Below are positions 11,274-24,076 of a DNA stretch of 64,000 bases, piece by piece. The notes beneath the pieces are model-generated. The model ran no database searches, was not told the DNA's origin, and saw nothing but the letters and a program-made list of their open reading frames with translations. The position numbers and the translations under genes are program-made. The stretch is from Clusia tigrina (taxonomy: Eukaryota; Arthropoda; Insecta; Diptera; Clusiidae). Where the stretch lies: contig OV050033.1 in NCBI GenBank assembly GCA_920105625.2, positions 13,288,001 to 13,352,000 on the forward strand, written 5' to 3'. How positions within the stretch are numbered: the stretch's first letter is position 1; each line of letters begins with the position of its first letter.

Positions 11274-12900
11274 ATATGAAAATAAAGGAAATTAAGACAC
11301 CTTAAAATGCATTGAATGAAACCGAAGGTGTCGACAATGTTCACACTGTGATCAGAACACGACGGAGTCTTTTTTGCCGATATCTCCAACTCAAGCCAAA
11401 GCGTTGCTACATCAATGTCGTGAGAGCTTGCCAGCACCTTGTGGCACTGCTGCTTGTCAAATTGATTGATTGTTTGGTGTTTCTGGTTATTTCAATTCAC
11501 GTTAATGCCAGCAAAAGCGTAGCACACGAAAACATATTCAATCAACAACTTTCACAGGGATATTTCTTCACACAGAAATTCGTAGAAAAATTGCCTGCTT
11601 TTAGTTTTAAAGTTATATTTTTTCCGCCGCTTAAAATTTAATTTCTTGTTAATTTAAGTGTTAAATTAAATTAAGAGAGAAAAAATATAATGGTGGATTT
11701 TTCTTCGAAGCTGCACACTTAGCACTTTTCTTTTTGGAAGAAAGCAAAAATCACGTTCACACGCTCGGCACTCACGATCACTACTGCTGCGTGTTGTTGC
11801 AGCCACGGCGGTGACAGCGGCGAAAACATCACCAGCAGACAGTAAAATTTTGTGCAATTTACGCGCAGGAAAACTTTTTCTTATTTATTATTCGCGTACC
11901 ATCAGCAACAGGCGCGCACATATGACTGACTGACTGTGCGGCTGTTGTCGGTGCTGTTGCCGCCGCTGCTGCTCTTGCTGCCGCTGATGGCCGTGCAGTG
12001 TTGCGCCAAAGAAGAAAAAGTGAACATAAGTCCAAATTAAAAACAGACAGAAACAAAATACAACAACAACGCTGAGACTACTCGTAAGCACACACAGACA
12101 ATCAACCAGCCAGCGAACCAGCCAGCCAGTCAGCGAACTAACTTACAGCGTCTTGGCGCTTGCTGCTTGTAATGAATCACGGAGCCGATGCAAAGCAGCA
12201 GTGGAGGAAAGGGAGCAGCCAGCTGAGCACTGTGTGGAAAGAGCTTTACACGCTTGCTCGTACTCTGCGTATGACGACAATCAGTTGTCGCTCAGCTGAA
12301 CTCAGCTTAGCTCAGCTTGCCTCAGATAAGCGTAGCTCAATTGGATTTAGTCGAATGTGGAGGTGCTGCCGAGCTGCTGAGCTGCTTAGTAGGTCAGTAG
12401 TGGCCTTTTGCGTTTCCCTATTACCGCTTAACTTCGTTACTTTACAGCTGTGCTTCTTCATCGCTTTACTGTTGCGCTGCTGTGTCTTACCCTCTACGTT
12501 GGAGTTGTTGCTTGATTAATTTGCTGAATGTTTAATGTGTGCAGTGCTTAAAAGGTGCTGTACTGCATAGTGGCAGCAGCGCTGATTACATGGTTGCAGT
12601 CGCATCTTTACTTTACTAACATTTGTGAGATACTATTTATGCTCAGAAATACATTCAAAGCCACACACACACACACTTGTTCGCCTGTATGCAAGGTATA
12701 AGTTCCCAAGCACTAAGCTCTAAGTGAATTTGTAGATTTGCTGCGTCTGCTGTTGGTAGTGTTAATGATAAATGTTCGTTTACTCTGTTGTTGTTGGAAT
12801 GCAGTTGAATTAATAGTGCTGTAGTAAGGCAGTGACGCAGTAGATAAGCGTAGGTAGGCAGAAAATGTGCCGGTGATTCCAAAGGTAAAAGTTTAGTAAA
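11274..12900. other. Upstream region of the spätzle-like gene; possible 5' leader or promoter
   Basis: This DNA precedes the inferred first coding exon on the minus strand. It includes a GC-richer segment (about 11.75-12.5 kb) with Ala/Gln-type trinucleotides and several CAGC-rich stretches. Open frames here (for example 12160-12519 plus, 11859-12056 minus) read as low-complexity and have no recognisable domain. No core promoter could be fixed, but this is where it would be expected. Confidence 0.25.
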
Positions 12901-14010
12901 AAACTTCAGAAAGGAACTTCATTTAGGAATCATAATAAACTGAAGGCAGGGACTATAGCGCTGAAAAGGGAACTTTTGTGGGCATGGGGGAAATGACTGA
13001 AACATTTTTTCGTGTGACATATTGTGCAAAATTTCAATAGGAAACACTTAAGACCCGCACTTGGCAAATGCAAAGGCATGAGGAGGGAAATTTTTGTGAG
13101 TGTGAAACTATAAAGTAAATTCAATTAGTCGAAAAAGACTGAAGAAACAAACAGACAGGAAATGGAAATATATGTGAGGTGGGGCAAGGGTGTGATATAG
13201 GAGAGTGACTTATTTATAATGAAAGACTTAAGCAACAAACTTAACACATGAAACCCAATGAGGAGGGAAAGGTTTGATGGTGCGGCGTGAGGTATTTGAA
13301 TCAATCCACTTAAATACTTAAGAAATAGACTTCAGATTTTGAACTAGGATGAACGGAAATTTGTGGGTCCGACATAGGAGAGGAAGGATGGTAGGATATT
13401 GTCATTAATTAATTCATTATATTAAAAGATTTAAGAAACAAATTTGAACATTTCAAAACTGACGGGAGCAACAATTTGGTGGATGACTTAGGATTGTGAA
13501 TTCATTTAATACGAAAGACTTAAGCTACGAACTTTCAAAATGCTAACCAGTGAGAATGAAATTTGTATGGGTGTAAAATGGAAGAGTGAATTTATTCAAT
13601 ATTAAAAATATCATAAATGCAAATCAATGGGTAGGAATATTTTTGTGGAGAACTCCTTCAATACGGAAGGCTAAAGACATAAATATAAAGGAGTCATAAA
13701 AGAGGTACCATTATGTGGATGTGGTATTAGGTAAATAATTCATTCTAATTAAAAGATTCAAGAAACAAATTTGAACATTTGAAAACTGACAGGGGAATAA
13801 TTTTGTGGATATAATGAGAGAGTGAATTCATTCAATACAATGGTTAGGGGTATTTTTGTGGGAATGGCAATATAAAAAGAACTCATTCATTATGGAAGAG
13901 CTAAGCCACGAATTTGAAAATGAGAAATAAAATAAAGAAATTTTTGTAAGCGCACCAGTAAATAATAAAGTAAATCAATACAATAGACTTAAAGAACATA
14001 CTAGGAACTT
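12900..14010. repeat. Diverged tandem array with a ~90 bp period
   Basis: A motif of the type GAAAGACTTAAGNAAC recurs in one orientation at about 13131, 13221, 13312, 13423, 13513, 13602, 13664, 13751, 13894 and 13985. Most steps are 87-91 bp; two are longer and one shorter. Between the motifs other blocks recur: AGGAGGGAAA at 13081 and 13261 (two periods apart), TTTTTGTGGG or TTTTGTGGAT, and TGAATTCATT. Copies are strongly diverged and none codes for protein. This is an old minisatellite-like expansion. Confidence 0.65.
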
Positions 14011-15649
14011 GTCAATCTTGCTTCTCGCATTCAGATACTGCACTTACGTAAAATATACAATCAATAAAAACTATTTGGGCCACGAACTCGAACAGTGACT
14101 TCAATCATATGAATGACGAAAGAAACGAATTAAAAACTCGTAGTCCTGTGTTCTATAAGCTTTTGGGAGCACCCGTCGTTTTTATTTATAATAGTAGTAG
14201 ACTATTGTGTAACTCTATATAAGATCTTCATATTAACTTAAAAATGTATGAAGTACAAATTTCCCCCTTTGCGGCACTGTCGACTGTTCGATTCATCATT
14301 GCAGCAAACAAGGTGTGAACCGAGGAACCTCAAAGTCGTGCTTTTTCCACAGACTTCATTGATCTTTTGCAACAATACAACAACTTACATTAAATATTGT
14401 ACACCCAGCTGTAAGTAACAATTGCAAACATACATATGCACACACGCTCATACAAAGTTACTTATAAACAGGCCAGCTACAAGTCATGACTGACGAAGAG
14501 AAAGAGATGCACCCAGGCAGCTGATTTAAGTAACCAAGAAAAGCGCTGTGAACAAGAGTAGCGGAGGTTGAGTTTACATCACCAGTCATTAGCCATCATA
14601 AGAAAATGTTCCTGCTAAAAATAGGAAGTGAGATCGCTGAATAATGAATGTCTTAACTGACTTACAAAGTTCCCGTCTATATTCCCTAGCTTACGTAGAA
14701 CAGATTATATGACGAATAAAAATTGCATTGGTTTTTATCTCATCTCTTTGATGGAAATGCTCTACAGTTTGGACAAAGAAGACAGGGAGAATATTTTGGT
14801 TCATGTCTGTAAGTGCGAAGTCGGCCTAATGCTGTTATGTATGGAGCTGTTTCTGCTGGAATAAAAATGAGAAATGAAAACAAGACAGACAAAGAAAAAA
14901 CTTGAGCCGCCAACGTGCCTGCCTACTGAACAACGCCAGCTAAGCTAAGCGAGTTGCAGTTAGTTGAAAATTACAACAGCGGCATTAGTTGCCACAAACG
15001 GCAACAACAGCACTTGCCTTTAAGTGGAGGGCACTTTATGGCATTTACTCACAACACAACACAGCAACACACATGTACATCAACACACACATATAGCCCC
15101 ACATGCGCATGCGCAATTGTGGCTAAAGGTGCAATGTACAACAATATTGTGCAGCATGTTGCGAGGAGTCCTGGGAATATTGTCCAGCGAGCGGGTGGTC
15201 TTTTCTTTTCTTTGGTTTTTCTTTTTCTTTTTATTTTACATTTTTCTATTTTTTCCTTTGTTGCCATTTCATTTTTGTAATTTTCATTCTTTTTTCTATT
15301 TATTTTTTTTAATTCTTTCGGTGGATTTTTGTGTCTCTCAGCGTAATTTTCTCTTGCGTTGCCGTAACGTAACAGCAGAAATTTTTGATTGGAAACCGGT
15401 TTTCCCCAATTATTGCGAAATGCATGCAAATTTACTGTTTTTATTTTATTTTTTCCTGTTCCAATTTTGCTCTTTTTGTTGGAGGGGGTCTGAATTTTGA
15501 ACAAACATGATTGTCTTTCTCTGTCTCCATGGGTCTGGTTGCTGCTGCTGCTGCTGTTGGTGGTATAAATTTACGTGCGGTTGCGCAGTAAAACGTGATA
15601 TTTAGGGTATCATAAGTGAAAGTGCAAAAATTTGATTGTGTGGATGGAG

Positions 15650-15682
15650 AGTGTGTGCGTGTGTGTGTGTGTGTGCGTGTGC
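15650..15682. repeat. (TG)n microsatellite
   Basis: A nearly pure TG run with occasional GC interruptions. It lies in gene-poor DNA. Confidence 0.85.
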
Positions 15683-16911
15683 CTCTTACTTTAAACGTTG
15701 CGAATGCGTTTGCTGAGTGATGTTTTGCGGGGCTCGGTTAAAGAGAGGTTGCTGAGAGAGCAGTGGTATGCTTTGGGCGTTACAGTTGCAGAGAACCAGT
15801 TGCAATTGAATATCGGAAGTTTATTTTTTTCATTTCTCACCTTTAAAGATGTGAGTTTGTGGATTTAGTTTATTGTGAAGCAATAAATTTGTTTCTTCGG
15901 TGCTGGAGTCTTCTCTAACGAAATGTACTTGAATCTTCTTTCCATCTACAAAAGTTTGTAAAGTATAAAATTTAGGAGTTGAGCAAATAAAATTAGTACT
16001 CGAAGTGTTTTATAAGACAATTTTTTTTTAATATTTTGGGATGTAATAAGAATATTATTTTCAAATATTGTTATAACATTAAGAATTAGGAAAATCATGT
16101 TAATCATTTTCTGCCTCAATCAAATGAGTTCCGAAAGTTAATGAAATAGATGATTTTTTCCATTGACACTTAAAGTGTTAAGTCTCTTCACAAAGATACA
16201 TGTTGAGATATAATTTATATGGAATATCAAGTATGGCATCATTTGTAAGTACTATCAGAGGTAGGCTGAAGTTTCCCGTAGGAGCAGGACCTACCATAAT
16301 ATACTCATATATCTGATGGTATGTATTATGGATACAAGCAATCTTATACAACTCTATAAATACAAAGATAGCTAGATGGAACCTCTTCGTAGGGATACAG
16401 TTGGGAGTTTTAGTAACCACCACGATTATTGGGACTATATAATTTAAATAGTGTATCATACTATCATTCTTGTTCTTCAAGTATTTCTACTACTGCTTTC
16501 GATATCATTTTAAGATTTTCGGGAACCTTGGAGAATTAAGTTGATCATTAACATTATTAACTTAGTATATATAAATATATCGTAAAAAGATTTCGAATAA
16601 TTGTTATTGAAGATTCTTTGTATTATTGAAGTATTATAGAGAAGGCTACAAGCTTCCAGCATCTTATAACAGAAAGAAGCAACTTCATTAATTATTTATA
16701 GAATTAGCTACAAAGAGAAAGCATAACTGCTTGGGTGGAATATTAGTCTATTTATGTTTAGTTGTGTGTTTAAAGGGCTTTTTGTTTAATATGGTCACCT
16801 TTAATGGAACAGGAGAGCATGCTAGGAGAATGGCTGGCAGGTTATATACAAAAAAAATTTTTCAGTTACTCCGAAAAGCCTTTCATAACTATTACATAAA
16901 TGAATAAATAC

Positions 16912-17010
16912 TATTTTTATTATTATTATAACTTACACCGAAATTAATTATGACTGCAAGTGCTAGGGGAAGGAGTACTAGCTCTTCCAGTCCAAGAGAA
17001 AAGAATAAAT
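16912..17010 (-). mobile_element. Diverged relic of the window's tRNA-derived SINE (3' part)
   Basis: The segment reading TTATTATTATAACTTACACC, then ATTAATTATGACTGCAAG, then GGAGTACTAGCT matches the tail-side part of the better copy at 59.5 kb (CCTTGCACCATAATCAATTA, GTCTGCAAGG, GAGTACTAGCAGCT) with gaps and substitutions, and has the same ATT-rich edge. The tRNA-like head is missing. Same orientation as the other copies. Confidence 0.45.
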
Positions 17011-18718
17011 ACTATATTTGGACTATAAGAAACGTGGATTTTGTATGCTCGGCAGTTTTCTTTGTAAACTAATTTTATTGTCCAGTAATTAAAGTAGAGA
17101 CAAAGAAAATTGTCTACGCCATCAGTATTAAATCTCTTTCCAAGGGGATAATCAGTTCAGTCTTAAGGTACAGGCCATGCAAAGGTTGTATATGTATGTT
17201 GTTTCATTGAAAATAATACTTTTGGTTAATGAATCAAGCTTAATCTGACTACTAGTGCTTCCACTGAAAGAATATGATATTTCCGTCTCAAAGTCATGTC
17301 TCCAAAATATCTATTTCGAAGAAACTTCTTAATAACTCTGATGGGAATTGACGATACTTTTAAACTCCTAACAAGTGAAAGGTTAAAATGATCAAATAAA
17401 CAAATTTAAAAGTAATCAATTGTTTTGGATTTCTATTGCACTTAAACCACAAAAACAACAACACCACTTTCTTCCATCACAACTTCAGAACCGCAGAAGT
17501 GGTGGAAAAGTGCTTGGAGCAAGTTCAGCCAATTGACTGCCAGTCGTGTGGATAGAAAGTAAAACACAAACAACAAAAATATGCGACATTTTCACATCAG
17601 TGCGGTAAATAATTACCAGCAACAAAGCGCAATCTCAGCTACCGAGTCAGCGACTACGTCGCCAGTAAGTCTAAGCAATCAAGCGGCTTACATAAAAACT
17701 GAAACAAGCGACTACAAAAACGCAAAAATGAATAAAATAAACATATATACTCCTATATATAAAAAGGAAAACAGAAAAACGCAAACAAACGGCGAACAAA
17801 GAAAGAGCGCTGGCACGCACGCGCAATAGTAGGAAAAATTTGCAAGTTTCTGAACGTTGACAACAGATGCCGTGGCCGCTGCGAGGAGGTGGTGGCGGTG
17901 GTAGCAGTGCTACTAAAAAATTCCCAGGCAACTGGTACGCGTACAAATGCTGCAATTGCACGCAAGCACCAAGTGAACACACACACACGCACACATACAC
18001 ACACGGGCAAATGCACGAAAGTGCACATTGAAAATGGCGCAAATTATGCATACGCGTACGCAGACATTTTTCATAAATTTTCTTGTGCCTTTCATTAGCG
18101 CTGACGGCGGACAGACAAACGGACAGACAAACAGACACAAAGATAAATACGCTGATGGATGGAAAAGCAAACGAATGCATGGAAAACTATCGCAAACAAA
18201 CGTTCTACTTTCACCACACAACAGCAACAGCGGCAGCAACAGCAGCAACATAATCAATCACAGCACCAACAAGCAAGCAAACATAGTAAGCACGCAGGCA
18301 GGCAGCCAAGTGCATCAAGCTGCATCAAGGTGCGTCTGGGCGGCGCAGTTGGTTAAATTAAACTTCTTTCCACCAGAACCGTACCAGACTCAACGTCAGA
18401 CACTGAGTAAATGCCGCAGCAGCATTAACAACAGCTGAGGCATTCTGCCACGAAAAATCCACATGGGAAAAAGGAAACACTTATGGCGAGCTTTAACACT
18501 AACAAGCATAGTTGGGGCCATTTTTAATACTGGAGAGTTTTTAAGTTGTATTAAAAATATTGTACCCTGCATTATGAGAAGTACATAAACGCATAATACT
18601 TTACTGATTTTTTAGCATATGTACCGTGAGTGGTATAGTGTCACCATATATCAGTATGCGGTATCTGTGATGTCCACCCAATGGCACTTTTCGCCCCTTG
18701 AGCTTTTTCGGCTGTATT

Positions 18719-19170
18719 TACCAGGGTTGTCGAATCGGAGTCTCAGTTGGAATTGGAGGTGCAGTTGGAATCGGAGCAGCGGAGTTGCTGGTTTTAGGGT
18801 GTAATGGGAATCGGGGCTGGAGTCACAATATGTTTAACGACTCCGATTCTATAAAATTATATATACAATATTTGAAGACTAAAAATAAATGGGGGTGAAA
18901 TGGCATTGCTTCTATTTGTGTACCTGCACAGATAATGACTTTTAATTTATAAATAATTAATAATTAATCAGAATAAATAAAATATTCAATAAATTGAATT
19001 TATATTCGTTTCCACTATATTATGCAACAGTTACTTTATGCATTTTAGGTATGTTCAGATGTATTTACGTTATATTGTTATTATTATTATAATTTAACTT
19101 GGAGTCGGAGTTGGGGTAGGAGTTGGAGTTAGACTCAGAGTTATAGTCGGCATTGCAGTCGTGATCGGAA
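18719..19170. repeat. Degenerate GGAGTY hexamer repeats, two clusters
   Basis: Clusters of GGAGTC/GGAGTT/GGAATC words occur at about 18735-18850 and 19095-19170 (for example GGAGTCGGAGTTGGGGTAGG). They are flanked by AT-rich DNA. The region also holds a chance Gly/Val-rich frame (18698-18898) caused by the hexamers. Confidence 0.55.
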
Positions 19171-21647
19171 AATATTAGTGGTATAAGTGAAAGTAGGATA
19201 CATTATTTGACTACTCCACACCTATGGTATTTCTACAAACACCCAAAAGATTTCCAAATCCGATCACCGATGTCGGTTGTGTCTTTCGTTCACATAGAAA
19301 TTCCCACATAATCAATCATCTTCATTCTTCGCTGGTCACAAAAATAATAATCAAAGTGTCCTCTTATAACTCCTGTAAAAATGCATTGTGAGATTTCTAC
19401 TTTTCTGCTACTTGACTGAGAGCCATGCTAAAGTTTGTTTACTGGAAGCAAAGAAACTCCCCAGCTCCATTATTTTTGCATTTATGTTATGGTAATTGTT
19501 CATAGACTTTGGAGCATCGTTCCTAAATGAGCATATCTTAACAGCAAAAATACCATTCCTTAATACTCGAAACAGCATTCCCAGTAGTGTCTTTGGGAAA
19601 GCTGTGAGGGCGTCATGCTCCGTATATATTGCTACCAGTCAACAGTACTCAAACTGATGACTGTTGTAAGATTTACATGGATTGATAGTGCCAGTAAACG
19701 AACGGAGGGTGCAATCTAGTATTCCGTTTGCTAACAATAAATTTGTTACTATATTTGTTTCTTTCAGTTCCTCAAGATGTATACGTATGACACCAGTGCT
19801 AGCGCTATCTAGCTTTGTATGTTCGAAATATCACCATGGGTTCACAGTTTTTCCCATTTTTTTAGCGCAATTTGTATGATATTGAAGAATAATTATCTAC
19901 TAACCCGCTTGGAAAACATTTAAGGCTCTCATGAATGATAGAATCCAATATTCTTCCGCCTCCATTTCTTTTCACGAGCTTGTCATGCGAGCGAGTCAAT
20001 GTTCAATTGTATATTGTGTAATTTTTGAGGAGTTGTTTGTAACGGGCATTCTCGTGTTAAGCGAGTTGCGGAGTGGAGACTGTTTACTTTAACGAAGGCG
20101 TATACGCAACTTTCAATGCAGCAACGCAATGCTGGATGACATGCGATAAAAGTTAATTAGAAAATTTAAACATGTTTACTTGCATTTGAGACTGAGGCTT
20201 AATTCTGAAGTTGCTTCGAGATGCGAACTCTGAAGAGCATTCGCATATGCATGAGCATGTCTCATTTGTTCATTTACTGCCGATCTCTTAAGCACACTTT
20301 TCGAATTTAAAGTTTTATTATTTCCTACGCTTTTATACAAAAATGCATTTCTGCCACAATTTGACAATTTTGTTCGTCCTTTTCTGTGCTCGTTCACATT
20401 ACGTCTCGATTAGTCTGCGAGCCGCTTTCATTCGCTGGTTAAACGCTTGATTTACTGCCAGAAGGCAAGTGGCAATTTGAGCATGTAGCGCATAAAATAC
20501 GCATTTCGTGCTGCCTGCGTGCGCGTGTCGTAAATTAAGTTCTTATTTATCAAGCAAGTGTGCGCAAAGTTATGAGGTAATTGCACCAGATTCACGGAGC
20601 GAGCGGAGATTATTGGTAAAAGTGACATTTATAGATGTGTTGCAAATACACGTGCTAATTGAGGCGGTCTTTAATTTACAATTGTACTTAGGTTAGATTT
20701 ATTTTTTGGTACAGATCTAATCGCATTGAGTTATGATACAAGCCCAAAGGCGGCTGTACTACAGAATTCCTTTTCCTTGTATTCATGGCTACAGGGAATG
20801 ACCGTTAGAGTATGAACAACATTGAGATTCCGCATAGCGGACTAATACAAACTAACATAATCGCAAAGATAAAATGTTTGACTTATACTTATACATTTGT
20901 GCTGCTTTCAATTCACCAATGAACTACTCTGTTGTAATACGTTATTCTTTTTATGGTCACACTCCAAAATATTCTCGCTTACACGAGCAAGTGCATTAAT
21001 ACAAACGAGATAACATTGCTCATAGTAGGATATAAAGAGACAATATCACGAACGACTTATCACTATATTATAATTACTGTCACGCATGTTGAATATTTTG
21101 GATGTACTTTCAATATAACAGTTAAATTTGATTGTGACGATTATTCACGATTTGTAATGAATGCTGAAATGGTTATTTCGCCACAGTATCTCATTTACCA
21201 AAAATAATGTTGCACCCCAAGTGCAATTTAGCCTTGCAGCATACCCCTTCAAATTTTGACTGCTCTTAAAATTACACATGAAGTTGCTAGTATTGATAAT
21301 ATGATTACGATACTCCCGCCCCCCACCCTCCCCTAGTTTTAATATATATTGTAAACATTGATTGAATTTTGGAACTCATCATACGAAAATTTGTGACGTT
21401 ACAAATTCAATATATTCAATATCATTATATTAGTTTATTCTAAATTATATTACTATACACTATTTTTTGTGATATCAGTACACACAAAATGTCTTGAATA
21501 TTGAACTAACATTCCATAAAATCCAATTTGATAGATTACATATATTTTGGAATAAATTAAATGTTTACGAAATGCAACCCTGGTTCAATCTAGATATTCC
21601 ATTCTGAACTGTTACCGAAAAACCTGTCCGAAAATATATTCGGATTA

Positions 21648-21763
21648 TCAGCTGAGCCTGTGTGAACCCAATCAGCTGATGCAGTTTGTTGACAACACGA
21701 CAGCAAATTCCAATTTTTGTGAAAATTCGCCTATCTTGACAAATTAAGTTTAAATTGTAGAAA
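21648..21763 (+). promoter_or_regulatory. COG8 promoter region with paired TCAGCTGA palindromes
   Basis: Two identical 8-bp palindromes TCAGCTGA lie at 21648-21655 and 21672-21679, 24 bp apart, about 90-115 bp before the COG8 start codon. CAGCTG E-boxes of this kind are a known core element of TATA-less housekeeping promoters in flies. No TATA box is evident, in keeping with a housekeeping gene. Confidence 0.45.
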
Positions 21764-23930
21764 ATGGATATGGAAAATGAAAAAGCACTTAAGTTAATAT
21801 TTCCAGATGGTGTGCCAGGTGAGAGGAAGCATACAAATTACAAAGAATGTTGAATAAAATTAGAGAGAAATCAATCCTGAAATAGGACATAAAATTCCAA
21901 CAACATTCCTATTTTCCTTTAGATAATCTAAATTGGTAACAAAACTTAAACTAAACATATACAATTTCAGACAATCTCTGCGACAATGCTGAGCTCCACA
22001 ATTATTTGAACAAATTGGGCACCTACAAAGTCGAGCAGCTGAAGAAGGAGCAAACACGCCTTAATGAAGAGACCAAAAGTATTGTGGAGCAAACTCAGGA
22101 CTTAGCTATATCCAATTACAAAACGTTCATACACACGGCGGAGAATTCTCGTTCAATTTTTCAGGAGTTCCAAAATGCCGAGAACCAAGTAAGCACACTG
22201 ATTGAGAAGCTGCCGGCATTCAGTGGCAAATGTGATGAATTCGTGCAGCAGTCAGCAGAAATTAACGAGAAGCGTCGCTTGAATTCGATCACTTTAAAGA
22301 AGAATGCACAATTGCTGGAAATACTGGAGCTGCCGCAGCTGATGGAGCGTTGCATACGCGAGGGGCGTTATGAGGAGGCTTTGGAATTGGCCGCTTACGT
22401 ACAAAAAATGGGACAGAATCACGCACACATAGCTGTGATTAATGTAATAACAGAGTTAAATGTTGCCTATTAGAGTTATTTGTATTGTTTGGCATTGTTT
22501 GGTCTTTGTAGAACATTGTGCGCTCTGTGGATGGATTGTGGCATACCATGCTGGTGCAATTGGTGGCTCAGCTGCGCACCGATTTGCAATTACCCAAGTG
22601 TCTGCAGATTGTGGGCTACTTGAGGCGCATGCAGGCCTTTGGCAACAATGAATTGAAGCTGAAATTTCTGCAGGCGCGCGATGCTTGGCTGACCGCCTCC
22701 TTGAACGCGATTCCAAAAGACGATGGTAAGTTGAATATACAAAACATGAAAAGATTGATATGTAGATGGCACTATATGGTTCATGACACAGATTAATGTC
22801 GCTATAATTCAATTCTGACGATAGATGGCACCAAAATCGAGATTAACTTTGAAGTTGCATTTATTTTAGCTCAGCAACATCTAACAAAAGTGATCGAGGT
22901 GACTCGCATAAATCTGTTCAACATAATCACACAATATCGAGCCATCTTTCCCGATGATGCAACAGCTACAGCAGGCACAACCATTACAGCCACCTCAGTA
23001 AATAAACCTTTGCAAGGTGTGAGCTCCAACACCGATCGTCTCTTTCAGGCCTGGCTGCATGGCAAGGTTACACCCCACACTTGTCCATTAACATTCTCCA
23101 ACATAATTATATGCTCTTTCTAGATTGACAACTTTCTGCGCACTCTGGAGAGTGATCTGCAACGGGGAATCACGCTTTTCGATACCATCCTTGGGCAATG
23201 CATGTATTTCGGTCTCTCCTTTAGCCGCGTAGGTGCTGATTTTCGTGCCCTGATGGTGCCCGTATTCGTTCGAGTGATTCGACGCACATTCGAGAATGCC
23301 ATTTCGACTGTGAACCAAAATTTCGAACGTGAACTGGAGAAGTACACACTTATTAATAAAATTACTTTGCATACGCGCAGTAAATTGGATACAACTGCTT
23401 CTTCGGCTCCCGCTGAATTGGAGTCCTATGCGCCCCCTGAAACCCTACTCGATTTCCATCCACTCGCCTCACTTTGCAACGGCTATCTGGGTGGCCTCAA
23501 CGAGCTGCGTTTGTGTGCTCCCATTGCCTTGGCCAATGACGTAACACGGTGTCTCCAGCTGTCATTGGAGTTGGTCGGTCGTAAAATACTCGCTTTCTAT
23601 CGTCAGGAGCAGCAGGCTTTCACTGGCAATGAGCGTGAGACTTTTGTAAAGTTGTGCTCTTGCTTTGCCTACGATTTGATACCCTACATGCAGCGCTGCA
23701 TACACGCCATATTTCCACAACAGACGCTCACAAGTCACTTGGGCATAAATTTATTGACACTGGAGCAAGAGAAGATAACTTATCTGCAACAAGCGGAGAT
23801 ATTGCAACCACTGAAGCATTTGTTGCCGAATAAGGTGGAAATATTGCTGAAGCGAGAGCATACAGCGGCACCAGTAGAAATGGCAGCTAGTGAGCCAAAT
23901 GCCAATGTAACGCTAACGGCGGAGGGCTAA
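21764..23930 (+). CDS. Cog8: Conserved oligomeric Golgi complex subunit 8 (five exons)
   Basis: COG8 belongs to lobe B of the conserved oligomeric Golgi tethering complex, which captures vesicles recycling Golgi enzymes; COG8 links to lobe A through COG1. Coding exons: 21764-21818, 21971-22443, 22512-22725, 22870-23066 and 23124-23930 (stop TAA 23928-23930). All introns are GT-AG (152, 68, 144 and 57 bp), with phases that join cleanly. The product is 581 residues, close to the usual fly length. The N-terminus (MDMENEKALKLIFPDG) leads into LHNYLNKLGTYKVEQLKKEQ and a coiled-coil helical region typical of the Dor1-like/COG8 family, followed by LELPQLMERCIREGRYEEAL and, in exon 3, DLQLPKCLQIVGYLRRMQAF. 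The C-terminal ~30 residues are Ala/Glu/Asn-rich and probably variable. The start is the first in-frame ATG (context AAAATGG). No truncation or frameshift is seen. Confidence 0.95.
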
Positions 23931-24006
23931 ATATTGCTATAGGAACTATTTATATTCATATATGTCTATGTATAAGTTTTAAGCAGTGTGCAATTCCAAT
24001 TATTTT

Positions 24007-24076
24007 ATTAAAAAGTATTTAAAATTTTATAAAAAAACAATATTCTTGCTTTAGTTTGAAACACATACAAAATAAA
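24007..24076 (+). terminator. Candidate poly(A) signals of COG8
   Basis: ATTAAA at 24007-24012 lies 77 nt after the stop codon and AATAAA at 24071-24076 about 140 nt after it. Either or both could set the 3' end. Confidence 0.45.

Larger units (their letters stand above)
14010..21640. other. Gene-poor interval between the spätzle-like gene and COG8
   Basis: Apart from the repeats listed separately, I see no supported gene. Gln/Asn/Thr-rich plus-strand frames at 17581-17829 and 18159-18356 end near donor-like sites (CCA|GTAAGT at 17662, AAG|GTGCGT at about 18329) and could be noncoding 5' exons or opa-bearing leaders of an unseen gene, but no acceptor or partner exon is evident. The 20953-21207 frame has an ATA/TAT-rich composition and no family signature. 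Confidence 0.3.

Noticed and set aside
15024..15504. Phe/Leu-rich plus frame and Lys-rich minus frame of about 150 codons
   Set aside because: Both are explained by a long T-rich tract (15.2-15.5 kb) with few stops; composition is not that of a membrane protein with loops.
17671..18257. Cys/Val-rich minus-strand frames
   Set aside because: They arise from AC/TG dinucleotide and CAA-rich DNA read on the opposite strand, giving VCVCVC-type runs without a gene context.
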